64,000 nucleotides of DNA from Spirometra erinaceieuropaei (GCA_902702965.1 CACRXP010000030.1:1773769-1837768); one strand, 5' to 3'; positions 23,046-35,804 are shown, numbered from the stretch's first letter. Made by a program: numbers and translations. The notes: a model not told the origin generated them from the letters alone.

Positions 23046-24190
23046 TACTGACGCAGAAGTTGACGGAGGTATGGTTGATCATCCGTCGCCTACCGTGCAT
23101 TCAAACTTCATTCGCATGAATGGCCAACTGGACACAGGTGAACAATCTGATGTAGTTTATTTGATTAAATACTACAACAACCTTCGGTATTATTATAGAT
23201 CAGGTAACACGACGACTCAATTCACGAATACACGTTGATAAATGGGTTGTTCGGACTGGCATTCTGCTGTCCCAAGTGACTGCCCCCACCCTGAAAGGCA
23301 GTAAAATTGACTAACCACTCGATCCAGTAAAAAAATAGGACGTGAACTACCGTCGGCCTGGATCTTTGCCACAAATTCCACTAGCAGGCGTGTTTATAAA
23401 CCTTTCCATCATCACTCCCCACGTTCCGGTGATTAGAGGGCTCTGTCTTTGTTCCAGTTCATGACCACCGTGTCGTGAGAAGAGGTTCGGACGGACCGCA
23501 TGACTCCAGCGCCGGTCAAGGCCTTACTCCACGATCTAAAAGTCCAAAACTGCCCATAATATCCAAAGATGGGTATTTTTATGGATTCAAAAAATCAAAT
23601 AAATGCACAGTGGCTGTTCTGGTGATTGCGCGCGCTTTTTATTCACAAAAATATGCGGGTGCATGGTGTTTGGTTAGATGAAATGTGTTGATGTGTTACC
23701 CAAACAAATTTTTCTTGATATTTCGATGATATCAGTTCTGCGAAGAGCTCCATTAGATTTACAAAAGGACGGCCTTAAGCGAAATATGTCTTCAGTTTAT
23801 CATCAATGACACTGTCATACACCCCATGACGTGCCTCGTCAATTGGGATTTCGTTCCGTCTCTAGTCGCCGTGTCGTGTGAGTTAACACTAGGAAGCGTG
23901 CTTGTCCTTTCTACATATAGTGGATTCGCGGAGGTTAGGAACCACAGTTGCCACCGAATGGCCGAAATCTGTTAGTGCTTATAACCCGTTAAGGTTCAAA
24001 CACCAAATTTCCCTTCCACCATCATCTTAAAGCGCAAATATTATTTCGAAATTATCTTACAACATGACTACTCATGAAAATATATGGGTTAGAGCTACGC
24101 GTGAACATCTACAAATGTTAGTCTTGCCGTAACGAAAACTTGTCGAAAGTGGTGTGGTCGACAAGACAGGGATTCCCAATCAAAAGTCAG
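23046..24190. other. Intergenic, nothing recognised
   Basis: The chance frame 23475-23681 has no recognisable product. Confidence 0.4.
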
Positions 24191-24560
24191 GGAAGGCGGA
24201 GTGAGTTGGGCAACGTTGACTGTTTTGGAAGTGCGTACACAAAGGCTCTGTGAGCAGTCGTCGCCGGCGCGCTCTCCAGGCAAGTCGTCGTTTGTGTCCG
24301 CCTTCGAGATGCTGTGACCCAGCGCGTGTGTGCGCCTTTCGTTGTCTCAGCATCCGCCAGCCAATCAGAGGGGGGACAGCGTTGATTGGCCTGGAGCACT
24401 CACGCGGCTAGTGAAAGGTCTCGCACGTCCCAGCAGCGAATCGAGAGGGAGTGTGAGGCGGACAGGAATGCAGCGTGACAGAGGGGGAGGGCGGGGAGAC
24501 GCGAACTGCCACAAACTCAGCAAATAAACTTGTGCGCGTACATTTTCCTCCGTGCAGTAT
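24191..24560. other. GC-rich segment with CCAAT boxes and AATAAA
   Basis: CpG-rich sequence with GCCAATCAGAG and TTGATTGGCC, followed by GCAAATAAACTTGTG. It resembles an LTR or promoter-like island. A compositionally similar segment lies at 53640-54020. No flanking target duplication was found. Confidence 0.3.
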
Positions 24561-24984
24561 TCCAACCTTGCCGTTTTCTATAACGAAAGCAGTGTGTACA
24601 AGTAGCACTGGTACATTCACAAGTACGGGGAACAGTTAAAAGGAGTGAAAATAATTAACTAATATTTTAGATATGCTCTGTGGAATAAGTAATCCGTAAA
24701 TACTGAACCACGAACTTGGCTTTCCGCCCTCACCAGTGAGAATGCTTTCTCGAAAACGAACATAAGCCTTCAACGGAGTGCTTGTTGCGAACGCTAAGGG
24801 CGGAACTGTCAATCCCAGACTATGGGTATCAGGATAAGACCAGAGTTAAGAAAGAACGGCTAGATCGCAGTTAGTAGCCAGGCCCCGCACTACAGGTGGC
24901 TGGGGGATTTGTTTACTGGGCTATTTTGTGGAGTTCCATAATCACATCTGACCCGTTTGGCTTCCGTTTTACGTTTCAGGTTAG

Positions 24985-25215
24985 GATAAGGGTACCGGTA
25001 AATGGTTTTCGATTTTCGGGTAAGGGTCATGCCTTTAGGCTTTGGTTTTCGGGTTACGGTTAGGGTTTGAGCGTACGATTAGGTTTCAGTATTACGGATA
25101 GGTTTTCGGTTACGGCTATGTCTAAGAGCCACGGTTCCGTTTACGATTTGGGTTAGGGTTAGGGTTGCCCCTAAGGTTAGCGGTTCGCTGAGGGCTAAGG
25201 TTAGGATTAGGGTAA
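24985..25215 (+). repeat. Degenerate interstitial telomeric repeat (TTAGGG-like)
   Basis: Repeated GGTTAGGGTTAGGGTT and variants (GGTTTTCGGGTTA, GGATTAGGGTAAAGG) run for about 230 bp. TTAGGG is the usual animal telomere unit. Confidence 0.8.
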
Positions 25216-25559
25216 AGGTTGCCGTCCGTTTCCCCATTCCTGGCTACCAGCTGCGATCTAGCCGAATTAACAATCAAAAGTCAAACGACCTGACAATCCG
25301 ACAGATGCCGAGCGCGTCGCGTTGTGTTGTGCTCCTTCCATTCAGTTAAACAACTAGCAAGTTCAAGAATGAGTAACAGGTAGGGAAAGGCAAGATAGTC
25401 TGGCGTCTTAGCACATGATTTCGAATAGTTCTGTTATGATTGTCAAAAGACGCTGCTGTCACTTAGCAAGAATGAATAGATAACCATTGTAAACGGAGAA
25501 AAATTTCAGAAAATAAGAGATCACCTTCCAGCTTCGTTAGGAAAGGACCAAATAGAGAA

Positions 25560-25740
25560 CGTCAACAGGTTTATCCTCGCCCAAATGGTAGACACAGATC
25601 ACTGCGTGGATGCCGGTCAGGCATTCCGAGTGATGTACAAGGTCCCGTCAATACTATCCAAAATCACTTGGACAGCGTCTGTTGGCAACAGCAGAGGCGG
25701 CTGCAATCAGGCTATACAAACCAGTTCTATGCGCGCAAAA
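25560..25740 (+). mobile_element. Penelope-like element fragment PLE-3 (endonuclease C-terminus)
   Basis: The frame reads MVDTDHCVDAGQAFRVMYKV and, after a frame break, LLATAEAAAIRLYKP. The same ending occurs in PLE-1 (LLATAEAAAIRF). The GIY-YIG core itself is missing. Confidence 0.75.
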
Positions 25741-26572
25741 GAACTTCGTGCAGGCCCCACAGTTACCATGGTCCAAAGCCGCCATGCCAGCCACCTGCGT
25801 ATAATTCTCCTTCCCAGTGTCAACCATCCCCTTCTCCCTCCTGACAGTGATAATAATTTTGTTTTCCACCCACCCAGACCCTCCCCCCAAATCCCAGCTA
25901 CAGGATAACTTCTGCTTGCCCGCATTTTCCTTTTAATCATTTCGAAAGCAATATAAATGTACAGGTCTGACGAGAATTTATCGAAAGCTTACGTATGCTC
26001 GCCAAACTGTCTTTTAAATTCACCAATGGGCATTTTCGCAACTCTAAAAAGAAAGTATCTTTTTTGGAATGCAATCAAATAGGTTTCGAAAGCGGTGTCA
26101 GAACATTAGGATGCAGCTTGATTGCTTGGTAAGCCAATAAACGAGTGTGAGTTCATCCCTGCAGGAATGAATACCCGACCTTCCGTGCGACGAGGCCCTG
26201 ATGACCTTCGGTCCTATGAAATGCTTGTACACCACATGATAAAGCGCGTTTGTGGACCATGTATCCTGGGTGCGTTTGCATTTTCGGTTCTATCTGGTGG
26301 CCGCAGTTGTTCTTGGCTGAGTGATGCAGAATAAGTCCAAAAACAGTTCTTTTTTAATCCACCCCGTCGACTGCCTTACAGGGTCTGTGTCTGTCCTCTT
26401 CCACCCATTCGAAGCTCGTTTTTTTTCAGGAGGTCAATGGACCTGTGTGCGTCTATTTATGTTTGAAGAAAAGGAACAAACGATGTTTCTGAAGAAACTA
26501 CGTTTCTCTTGATTTAGGAAAAGACGCATAAAAAGGAATATGCGGTTTCACCAGTGAAGCCAAGCACATACA
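25741..26572. other. Intergenic, nothing recognised
   Basis: Only chance frames on both strands; no repeat shared elsewhere was noted. Confidence 0.4.
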
Positions 26573-27528
26573 GTGGGAAGGCCAACTCACCAAATGTCAA
26601 CCGAAATTTCGAAATGTTTTCTCGGTTCGAAAAGATTGATTAAAAAGGGCTGTAAAACTAATCATCATGCAGCATAATTATGTAATGATCCATTTACCTC
26701 AGGTTGTCGGCTTTCGAAAGAACTTATTTTCGGCTGCATGGAAAAACTATACTCCGCACAAAATGGCTGCTTAAGTAGCATGCAATGTTCTCTTTGATTT
26801 TCGATGCCCTTAAGAGTTACATTATTTTTATGAAAAAAATGCATAAAAATATTCATTCTTTCATTTATTCGGTAGAAAATTGCATCTTATTTCAACTGTG
26901 TACTTAACGGAGGAGTATGATTCGAATTCAAAAAAGTTTCTCACTATGAGGTTCTTTAATACCGTGAAAGGGCTGTTCATAAAACGTCATGTGGCTTGTA
27001 AAGTTAACGATTTTGGCCAAATCGACTGCTTAATTTTATGAACTCTATATGGCCTCCTCTTAATACCGTAGAGAAATGTATGGGTTTCCATACACGGAAA
27101 ATATACGACTTGTAGTTGTGAAATCCTAAATACAAGTATAACAGTAGGTCGGGTTCAGAATTATTCGTGAATAAGACAGATTTTTAACACCGAATTATAC
27201 TGTTCTCTCGAGTATAAAATTGGAAGGAGACGTGATTTTTTATCGAATAATCAAGAGAACGAATATTTTTTGCATGTTTTCAATGAAATATGATTGAATG
27301 TTTAAGGGCATCAAAAATCAATGAGAAAATGTCATGCTGCGTAAGTGGTCATTTTTTGCAGTATAGTTTTTGCATGCGCCATTTGAAAGCAGGCGCCCTG
27401 CGGCAACTGGATCATTATATAATTATGCTGCAGGCTGATTAGTTTTAAACCCTATTTAATTAATCTTTTCTAAACGAGAACGCATTTCGAAATTTCGGTT
27501 GACATTTCATGAGTTAGCCCCCCTACTA
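26573..27528. mobile_element. Foldback element FB1-c, full length 956 bp
   Basis: TA flanks at 26571-26572 and 27529-27530. Ends are CAGTGGGAAGGCCAACTCAC and the inverse CCCCCTACTA. It has exactly the length of FB1-b. Arms are complementary along their length. Confidence 0.88.
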
Positions 27529-28309
27529 TACATCTACACATCTCATACAGGTTGGCTCCAGACAGTAGGTTAACCCCAGCAACTAGAATAACATTAATGA
27601 GGACGCATGGTGAAGTCATAATCAGGAGATCAAGGCCATTCACCGACTCTCCCCTTCCCCTTAACTACAAACTCCGTTCGTGGCAAACAAAACCAGATTG
27701 GAAATTCACGCTACGTGCCACGTAGGTATAGTTAAACGGGCCTAGGCAGAATAAGACTGTCAAAGGTGATATGACAACAAGTTCACCATAAATCTTTATC
27801 GCTGATCTTACCTCTCACCGCTTCTTACGCGCCGACTAAAAGCAGACAAGCCATGACCAGTTGTCGGTAAACTATCGGGGTGGCAACAGATCAAAAGCCA
27901 TTTGAAACAATTCGATTTTTGTGCAGCATAGGCACGACAATGGCTGACTGATCAAGTTGTTTGAAATACCAATTGGCTAATGATGTTATTCGGGCCACCC
28001 CTGCCTTCAACAAATTTCCTGCAGTTGTCCAGGTACTTGGGAGGAAATCAGGAGTTAAACAAATTTCACGTAACAATGAATTCTCCTCACTGACTGCGCC
28101 AAAACAGTAGTTCCCGAGTGTCAGGTGGTCTGAGGACAGTCTTTTCTATCCAGTTTAAATTCGTATTTTACGAAGTGAGTTGGCGCGCAGGTGATTACTC
28201 ACCCCGAGAGAAACAAGGATGCAGAAAGTTAGGCTGCAAGGGCTTTAAATAAACGAGGCTTTGTTTTAGAAAAATTGCATAGGAAGACAATGTATCTCAC
28301 TAAAGAGCA
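27529..28309. other. Intergenic, nothing recognised
   Basis: The minus-strand frame 27891-28076 has no recognisable product. Confidence 0.4.
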
Positions 28310-28770
28310 TTTCAAAGAAGAAGGACTTATTTATAAGACTGCCTTTTCAAGGGGACGCAGCAGGTGAACTAGTAAGAAGACGTCTGAAGACAGCGATCAC
28401 TAGCGCTTTCCCAGTAGCGAACTTACGTGTGTGTGTTTCACTAACTCTCCCCTCGTACGCTTGGGAGGTAAAGACCGACTCACCCTTGGAGGCCACATCG
28501 ATGTGTAGTTATTCATTCACTTGCTCCTGTGGAGTGGGATACATTGGCCGTACAACGAGGCGCTTGGAAAAGAGAGTACGTGAACACATACCGGCCTGGC
28601 TAGGCAAAGGTGAGAAGAAATCGATCTCAAGTTTTATTCTCACACATCTTGTCGATACGAATCACCGACTCGATGCCAAAGAAGCCTTTCAGATTGTCTA
28701 CCTGACACCAGCAAGCTTCTCCAGAGACCTACACCAACGGCTACAGCCGAGGCAGTGGCTATACGGCTAG
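28310..28770 (+). mobile_element. Penelope-like element fragment PLE-4 with GIY-YIG endonuclease
   Basis: An upstream frame reads RLPFQGDAAGELVRRRLK, the conserved start of the PLE endonuclease region. After a frame change, 28500-28770 reads CSYSFTCSCGVGYIGRTTRR, EKRVREHIPAWLGKGEKK and DAKEAFQIVY before a stop. The catalytic GxGYIGR and Arg residues are present. The reverse transcriptase is gone. A hammerhead motif lies 270 bp downstream on the same strand. Confidence 0.88.
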
Positions 28771-29042
28771 CCACTCCAGTGCTATGCTGTCAGAAGACTC
28801 TGACACAGGCGCTCTGCCTTCCGTGGCCAACGCCGAGCCCAACGTCGTCCCAACCTCCTGATGGCAGGGTGAGTGCACAAGGTACCCGACGTACTCACAG
28901 CCTATGTCCGCCCTCTCCCTCGCCCCCTTAACCAAATGCCCACGACGCGCCGACCACGCCATAGCATGCCTCGTCATGCGAGTGGCGTGGGAACGATGGA
29001 TGTTAATTGTCCCCGCATAACCTAAACTTCTTTGTAACCGTT

Positions 29043-29082
29043 TTGGCCTGATGAAGAGTTACTGAAAACACGTGTTCGCCAA
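29043..29082 (+). ncRNA. Hammerhead ribozyme with palindromic stem III
   Basis: TTGGC (29043-29047), CTGATGA (29048-29054), a weak stem II (29055-29063), GAA (29064-29066), the palindrome AACACGTGTT (29067-29076) as stem III without a loop, C (29077), and GCCAA (29078-29082), which pairs with TTGGC. Order and spacing fit a type I hammerhead in the 3' tail of PLE-4. Stem II is short (AG with CT, and no G-C closing pair), so this copy is probably weak or dead. Confidence 0.7.
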
Positions 29083-29690
29083 TTGGACATTTCAAATTTA
29101 TTGAGACGGATCTTTGAAACAAATGGTTATTTGGCAATAATAGAGTGGCTGAGCTGCCTATGAAAAATGTGATTGCCCATGACCCCAGGACAAAATTGAA
29201 TTATCTAAATCTGCAAAAACACCTATTGAATTAATTAGCTTGCTAGTCATCTGTCAGATTCTAACATAATTATAGAAGACCTTTCTTGGCCAGTCAACTC
29301 GCTGTATCAGTATTGGCGGATTCCATCGGTTGGGAGGATAACCTGGCCCAAAGCAAATTAAATTCTCTGCTCTCGGTTGGGGACCTCATTGCTTAGCTGG
29401 TTGGGATACTGGCTGTACCCAGGTTGTCGTGATTTCGAATTCCGCGTAGGCTGCCGACTTTTTCGCAAGCAGTTGCAGCAAATTATTTGAATCAGCCAAA
29501 AACCCCTTCTATAAGTTTGGCATGGGTAAACGAAACTTGCCTAGAAGGTTGTCAAAACCACTAATATTTAAGGCACTTCATAAAAATTCAAAATCAGTAA
29601 TTAACTTTTCACAAGAGCTGCCCAAATCTAATATCGGAAGTGAAAAGAACGCCTTTCCTTGAATGAGTATTTTGGAACGATTTGGGAATT
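29083..29690. other. Intergenic with a possible tRNA-like SINE head
   Basis: The stretch 29375-29440 (GCTTAGCTGGTTGGGATACT and GTCGTGATTTCGAATTCC) has A-box and B-box-like spacing but no recognised body. Confidence 0.3.
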
Positions 29691-29691
29691 G

Positions 29692-30127
29692 GGAATTATA
29701 GCGGGCAGCCATCATGAGCAGTCCGGCGTCATTGTTCAAGACCCCGCCGCCCTAAAGTCATTCACCCTTTGTAGTGAGCCGTTTCAGACGAGCTGGCCTG
29801 AAGTCACACGACCAACAGCTCGGACCTACCTGCGTCCTCGCAGTCGCAGGTGTCAATGCGGCCACTTGAACGCACCGCCCCCCTGCAACCACAACCTAAG
29901 CCATTAGGACAGCACCCCTCAGCAAATGCGACACACGCTGACTGGCCACCACTTGAGCTCGGCCCACGAGACTACAAAAGCGGCTGCCACCACTATCTTA
30001 AGGACTCTCAGGCCTGACTGGGCACAGTCAACAACAGCCCGGGTTTCGCCAGGGGCCACTGACGCCTGAGAGGACAACTCCGGGTTCTGTGTACAATAAA
30101 CCCCTTATTCGGGTGCCTTCTGTGTCC
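29692..30127 (+). mobile_element. R2 repeat, possible solo LTR
   Basis: Shared with 46058-46436 from TAGCGGGCAGCCATCA through ACCTGAAGTCACACGACCAA and GAGAGGACAACTC to a TTCTGT end. The end region holds ACAATAAACC, placed as a polyadenylation signal would be in an LTR. The other copy begins TG and both seem to end in CA. No flanking duplication was confirmed. Confidence 0.5.
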
Positions 30128-30137
30128 TCCTTCAAAC

Positions 30138-30540
30138 ATGAGATTTGGCCTGACGATAGTAGCGCTCTTAGTTCGACCATCGATTTCGATGATGTCCACC
30201 GTGTGCCCCACAGCTGCAGCAGCCGTGGGAGCAGGGACGGTGACTTGCGCAGGGGCTTATAGTGCCAGTAGACTTGCGCTGCATCTACCTACACTCTCTC
30301 CTCCTCCCCCGCCTGAGCCCGGTGTCAAGACAGAGTCAAGAAGACCGAAGACGGGGGAGGCCACAGGTCGAATCCTCGCCTTGGCGCTCCACTCCACACC
30401 CCCTGGTCCACACAACAAATAACCAGGATTTCAACCAACACAACAGGGATTTGGAGGCTGGCACGACCGAAGCCGCACCTAGGCGTGCCGCCAACGCCTG
30501 GCTCGGATCCCACACTGTGGTGGGAGTGCCATAAAGGCCA
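30138..30540 (+). mobile_element. R1 retroelement
   Basis: TTCGACCATCGATTTCGATG starts the similarity to 49286-49735, followed by CAGTAGACTTGCGCTGCATC and AAGACCGAAGACGGGGGAGG. The last third diverges after AACCAGGATTTC. It abuts an R2 copy on the left. Confidence 0.75.
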
Positions 30541-32007
30541 CATTTAAAAGGAGCCATTGCAGCCTGACTCTCAGACCGCCTCCCGTGAAGAAGGAGGTCC
30601 AAGTTACCCCGTCAGTTGGCAACCTTCCAAGCCACGGCTTTTAGCGCACCGTGATAGCTTCAAGCGCATCAGATTGTTTATAAAGAGGAGAAAGTGCGCT
30701 GAGTCGTCGACCTCACTCTCCCTTCCCACTCCCACATCCCAGCCGCTGTCCGAGCCGGTCAGCAGACTGGAGTGGGAGATGGGCGCGGTGGCTGTCATGG
30801 TCATACACATACATGGTCAAGGTCATGGACATACACACTCACACCGCTTAGTCGGGCTACAGTGGCTCCTTTTTAACGTGACCTTGATGGCATTCCCACT
30901 GATCTTAGGCCAGATTCTACCCTATTGTAGTCTGATACATGCTGTGGAATCGAGCTCCTGTTCGGCACGCGCAGACGGTCTGTTTAACTGTGTGGGACAT
31001 TAGGCCTGCGTCCTCTCCGGTCCTTTTTATACCGTCCTGCCATCGCAGAAAGGTGAGTGGGGAAAGTGAGTAGATGATGCGCGAGCCTGCCCAAGTTCAA
31101 ACAAATTATCGTTCAAGGTACCGCTGTTAAGCCCTCTCCGCATGGTTCTCGGTTAAATTCGTCGCTTGTGATGATCGAATTGTCTCACCGCCCGCGTACG
31201 TCCTGCTTGTACCTCCTTAGCCTACTTAGCTTTTGCCGATTTATGAATCAGAGACGCAAGCGCGTTGATTGGGAAATTTATTCAACCGACGTCTGTTTGC
31301 AATAACCATCCGATTCAGGGCCTCGACGCACGGCCGAAATCGAATGTCTGATCATCTTGGAAGTCATGGAATGCTGCCTGCGAATACGCATCGTATCTCT
31401 GCATTACCAGTCTACCTATGTCGTTTTTCTCGATGTCTCATAAGTAATACGCCCAGGCGCTGCCACCCGAGATGCCGCTCGTTGTCAATGTTTACCTCTA
31501 TCAAATAGAGACTGATGAAGACATTGTCAGACTTGGTTGGCAAAGGTGGGTTTTGCAGACGATAATATGGCAGGGCGAAAATCCACGTCTGAAACTTTAG
31601 CTCGAATCTATAATGAGACTAGGTGTAAGCTACTTGCCATCTGCAAATCAAATTACCGTTTGATTTGTGCACAGGAGAATTGCGTAGTTATATCGCTGAG
31701 TTTTATGGCATCTCAAACAAATGCGCGCGTTTAGAAGATTTTATTCCAGGTTCGCGCCTTCATCTTCAACGAATAGTCATATCTGAGACGTGGCCATGTG
31801 CGCAATAAGAACAAAGAATGAAGCTCAAAACGGTTATTCCTCTGTCCCGTTAACGCTTAATTCTTGAGCTCTTAGAAATAAAAGTTTTCTATTTATAGAC
31901 GGGCGTCTTAAATCCGATAGACCCTTTGGGCAGATTTTTAGCCCGATCGCGCGCTAACCTAAGAGTCGTATAAATCCATCTGATATGTTTGTAAAAAAAC
32001 TCAGATA
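30541..32007. other. Intergenic; repeat scrap then nothing recognised
   Basis: 30548-30690 matches the repeat at 5334-5520. The rest carries only chance frames. Confidence 0.4.
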
Positions 32008-33182
32008 GAGTGCGTGACCGAAATGTTGGCCAAAATTCCGAAAAGCCTTTTCGATTAGGAACGATTACGTAGGTGGGGTTGGAATGTTGCTTGTCAGACA
32101 TACCCCCATAATATTTTGGACTCGCTAGGATTTCGGCTTTTGAATGCCCTTCCTATCGACCTCATATAGAAGCCACACTCGGTAAAAAACTGACTTCTTG
32201 TAGTGAGATTTGAGTCCGTTTTGTTTTAATCAGTCACAATATGCTTTGACACAACTTTGAATAAGACAAAGAACACGCACGTGCACTTTTACCAGCTGAC
32301 GACTTTGTTCTTATTTACTAGTTTGTAACTGTTGGCATACTGCTATTTTTGTTTCCCCGATAGCCTACTCGCTGTGCCCAACTAGTGGATTTGTCTCGTA
32401 CATACTTATGTAACATGTATAGTTTACATTGATTTTCGATGATCTCATAAATTCAAATATTTTTGTGGAAAACACACATAAAAACACGTACGTAGAAAAT
32501 AACATTGTCTTTACAGTGTAAACCCAAAGAAAACGTCTATCTAGGTTTTAATAAAGTTTCTTATTATGACATTTTTAAAACCGTTCGATGTCCATACATA
32601 CAGTGTCGCACATCTCCGCTTACCTATGCTCCTCGTGAAATGTACAACATAGTCCACATTCATAGCAAAGTGTTATGGCCTCAACACGGTATCTTCTTAA
32701 AGGCATAGAAGAATATATGATTTTTCTTGTGCGGAAAGCACGCACCTTGTAGAATGGAATCGCTAAATAGAAAAGTGGCGACTGATCTGGCCCAATATTA
32801 TTGGGGAATTGAAAATATTTTTCAGAACCTAAATACACGTTTTCTTCGGGTATACAATGTAAAAACTATGTTATTTTCTACCAAACAAGTAAAAGAAAGC
32901 ATATTTTTGTGCGCGTTTTCCACAAAAAATATTTGACTTGATACGACCATCGAAAATCAGTGTGAAATACGCATGTAAAATAAGTAGTCATTTTTACCGA
33001 GCGTGGCTTCTATGGGAGGTCGAAATGAAGTGGATTCTAAAGCCGACACCCTAGCGTGTCCTAAATACTATGGGAGTATGTTGCTTGGTAAGCAACATTA
33101 CAATCCCACCTAAGTAGTCTTTTCTAATCCAAAACGTATTTCAGAATTTCGGCCAACATTTCATCAAATCGGTCACGCACAG
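32008..33182. mobile_element. Foldback element FB2-b with a nested insertion
   Basis: Left end GAGTGCGTGACCG after TA 32006-32007; right end CGGTCACGCACAG before TA 33183-33184. It is 1175 bp, about 190 bp longer than other FB2 copies. The extra sequence lies near 32195-32405 in the left arm, where the conserved TACTTAAGTAGCATG is interrupted. Confidence 0.82.
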
Positions 33183-33544
33183 TAGCTCGGTGATATTCGA
33201 ACCCACGACAGCAAGGGTAAGGTCTGAGATATATTGAGTTAGGCTTATCTACCGCCCAGGTAGGTCTCCGATGTCACTGACTTCCAAAACTCGCAAAATT
33301 CTGGAGACGAGGCAGCTTCAACTACTGACTGGTCAGACATATTTTCAGGAACCATCTAAACGGAAATCGACTGCATGTTAACAAGCATCGGCTCAAAAAA
33401 GCTGAGAATAGTCAGAGTTCGTAAGTGAGCAGCAAAGGAATTACTAAAAACTGCGTATGAATAAGAGATACAACAAAGTGGCCAGCATCGATTCAGAATA
33501 TAACAGCAACGATTAGTAGCAGAGTACTCGAAATGGTCATCATT
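33183..33544. other. Intergenic, nothing recognised
   Basis: No coding block or shared repeat seen. Confidence 0.4.
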
Positions 33545-33955
33545 TGTTTTACAAAAAAACCTTTACAAGTCCCGACTTATTTTGAGCCTAATCAGTCGTT
33601 GCGTTTTGTATTTCGACCCCGAAATACAAACGAGACACTTTCTACGTAATCATTTAGACCTCTATGTCGTTAAGTAAATACCCTTTATGAGCGAGATCTT
33701 TAAAATATATTTGAATTTCTAAGATTATTGAAAATTTTTGGGCAGATCGTGCCACCTATGTGGTCATTTTTTACTGAGTATGATTTCTGCATTCTGCCAG
33801 AGAGAGGTTCATTTAAAAACCAGCATTCTCGCATGACTAAAACACTGTGGGATTATACTGCGTGATAATCAATCTTACGACATCACTTAAGCAATGATTC
33901 TTAATTAAATAAGCAGTTCAGGATTCCGGTTAACATTTCATTACGTAGGTTACCT
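33545..33955. mobile_element. Decayed foldback fragment
   Basis: It keeps a right end CGGTTAACATTTCATTACGT and interior AGTATGATTTCTGCAT as in FB1 right arms; the left arm is missing. Confidence 0.5.
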
Positions 33956-34039
33956 ATAGCGTGTAGGGGGGTGTGAAGCTACCTGCCCAAAATTTTAGTT
34001 GTTTTCACTCGTTTTTTGTGCTGTAAAGTGCTCAAAGTT

Positions 34040-34175
34040 TCACTTTTATCAAAAGCGACCACGTACACCCCCTGCCTTACGATGTGGACGCATAGATAAG
34101 TTTGTAATAAACAGACTTTTGCAGCATCTACCAAACTCTCCCCTCCATCATTCGCCAGGCTCCGACAACAAAACA
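34040..34175 (+). mobile_element. R1 fragment, decayed
   Basis: AGACTTTTGCAGCATCTACC and AACTCTCCCCTCC match the central part of R1. Both ends are lost. Confidence 0.4.
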
Positions 34176-35800
34176 ATGTCGAGGCGATTAGAGATGGGCT
34201 CTCGCGCAGTGCATAACTGGGCTACGCAACCACATGAAACTTGGTCGCAGTCGCATACACCAGCCGGCAGTAATCTCTCATCAGTGCGAGCGCCTAAATG
34301 GCCACAATGAGAAGGAGTCATTGAGATCGAATCTGAGTCCTTCAGTCGGTCACCCACATCCACACCCAGTACTGGCCACATGATTCGAGATATCCTGTCA
34401 GTTCTTAATGTTTCGTGATAAATACAAGCGGGTTAGATTCTTTATGGTGTCGAATGAACTGATTTGCCATCGGAATGGATTCCCAATGCCGGTTTCACTC
34501 GCTCTCTCCCCCTCCTCTATCTCTTCCATCTTCCTCGAACCAGGCGACCGTCCGAACCTGTCAACCAGTTGGAGAAATGAACCTGCTTGCAGGCATTTAA
34601 TTAGACGTGCGTGTATATCATGGGCATAGTCTGATTTCACATGTGAAACCTCAGGTGTGTCTAACATCTTCTTTTTAAGTTAAATCAGCAGAACTCGCAA
34701 CAGACAGTTGCATATGATTTGTTTCTGTTCAAAACCAGAGGGTAGCGTGTCTCCCTTTCGCTAGTTCTCCCGGACACGTTCTGTTCGGACTTGGTTGTAC
34801 GACGTCACGTGATCCACCCAAGAATGTGTTCAGCTGTAAGCAGAAGGAAGCACTGCAGTCTCCGCGGATGCGCATTTCACAGTAGGCCTTTGCTCTACGA
34901 GCAGGAGAAACGACTTATGCGCGACTTTGAGGGCATATGACTATAAACATCAAAATTAAAAAAAATTTATTAACATTCAGCTTTAGATTAAATTTATTCA
35001 AGTAGTTAAAAAATTTAGTTTCCCTGAACTTTAACTAATGGTCTTAAAATGAACTCCCGGATTACACTGCATCCCCTGAGCGCGACAATCCCTGACACTA
35101 CCCCACCGTCATTAATGGATGCACTTCATAATGCCTGCGAATAAAAATATCAGCAGAACCACCCAACAGTAGTTCCGTTTCACATTAAAACACACATTTA
35201 TCAACTGGTAACTTCATGCTGAACCCTGAATCGCTTAAATGGTGGACCTTCGTTGCGCATGTCATGGTGATTAACTACCATTCCATACCAATAGAAGAGA
35301 ATCCAAATTATTTCATCGTTTGAGGTTTTCAGGTACGTACGATGACGTACGATATCGCCAAGTAAATAAGAAAGGCGTAGTTGCTTCAAATTCGTCTTTT
35401 CGGGGTAGGTAATTAAAGATCCCCTGAACCACTGTTGTTTAAGGAAAATGGCATAGTTGGAAAGGTAATTCCCGAGGTCCTTAAACAGGCGTGCGTCCCT
35501 GCCTAATGGAAGTAAGTATCGAACATACAGTTATGGATTTCAGTCAGGAGTAGGTATATTTCATTCTGACCACCAAGTAATTAGCCTTTTCATAAAGAGT
35601 TTGGTAAGCATTTGTGTACTTGTGATAAATTCTCTTTATGACTATATTGCTATTGAAATAATAAATGAAAATATTTGGTCAAGTACAAAATCATGCCATA
35701 TCTTGAATTCGAAGGGGGAACTGACACACCAAAGTTATGTTCAGTGTCAGGGGGAAGGTGGATACGACTTGACGACCTTGGGCCATGGCAACTGTAGGAG
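34176..35800. other. Intergenic, mostly unassigned
   Basis: 34466-34576 recurs at 13255-13366 (GTCAACCAGTTGG end). 34980-35030 is A/T-rich. No gene was recognised. Confidence 0.4.
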
Positions 35801-35804
35801 CTGT

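Noticed and set aside
31511..31550. CTGATGAAGACATTG as a hammerhead start
   Set aside because: No GAAA follows at the required spacing and no pairing stems are visible.
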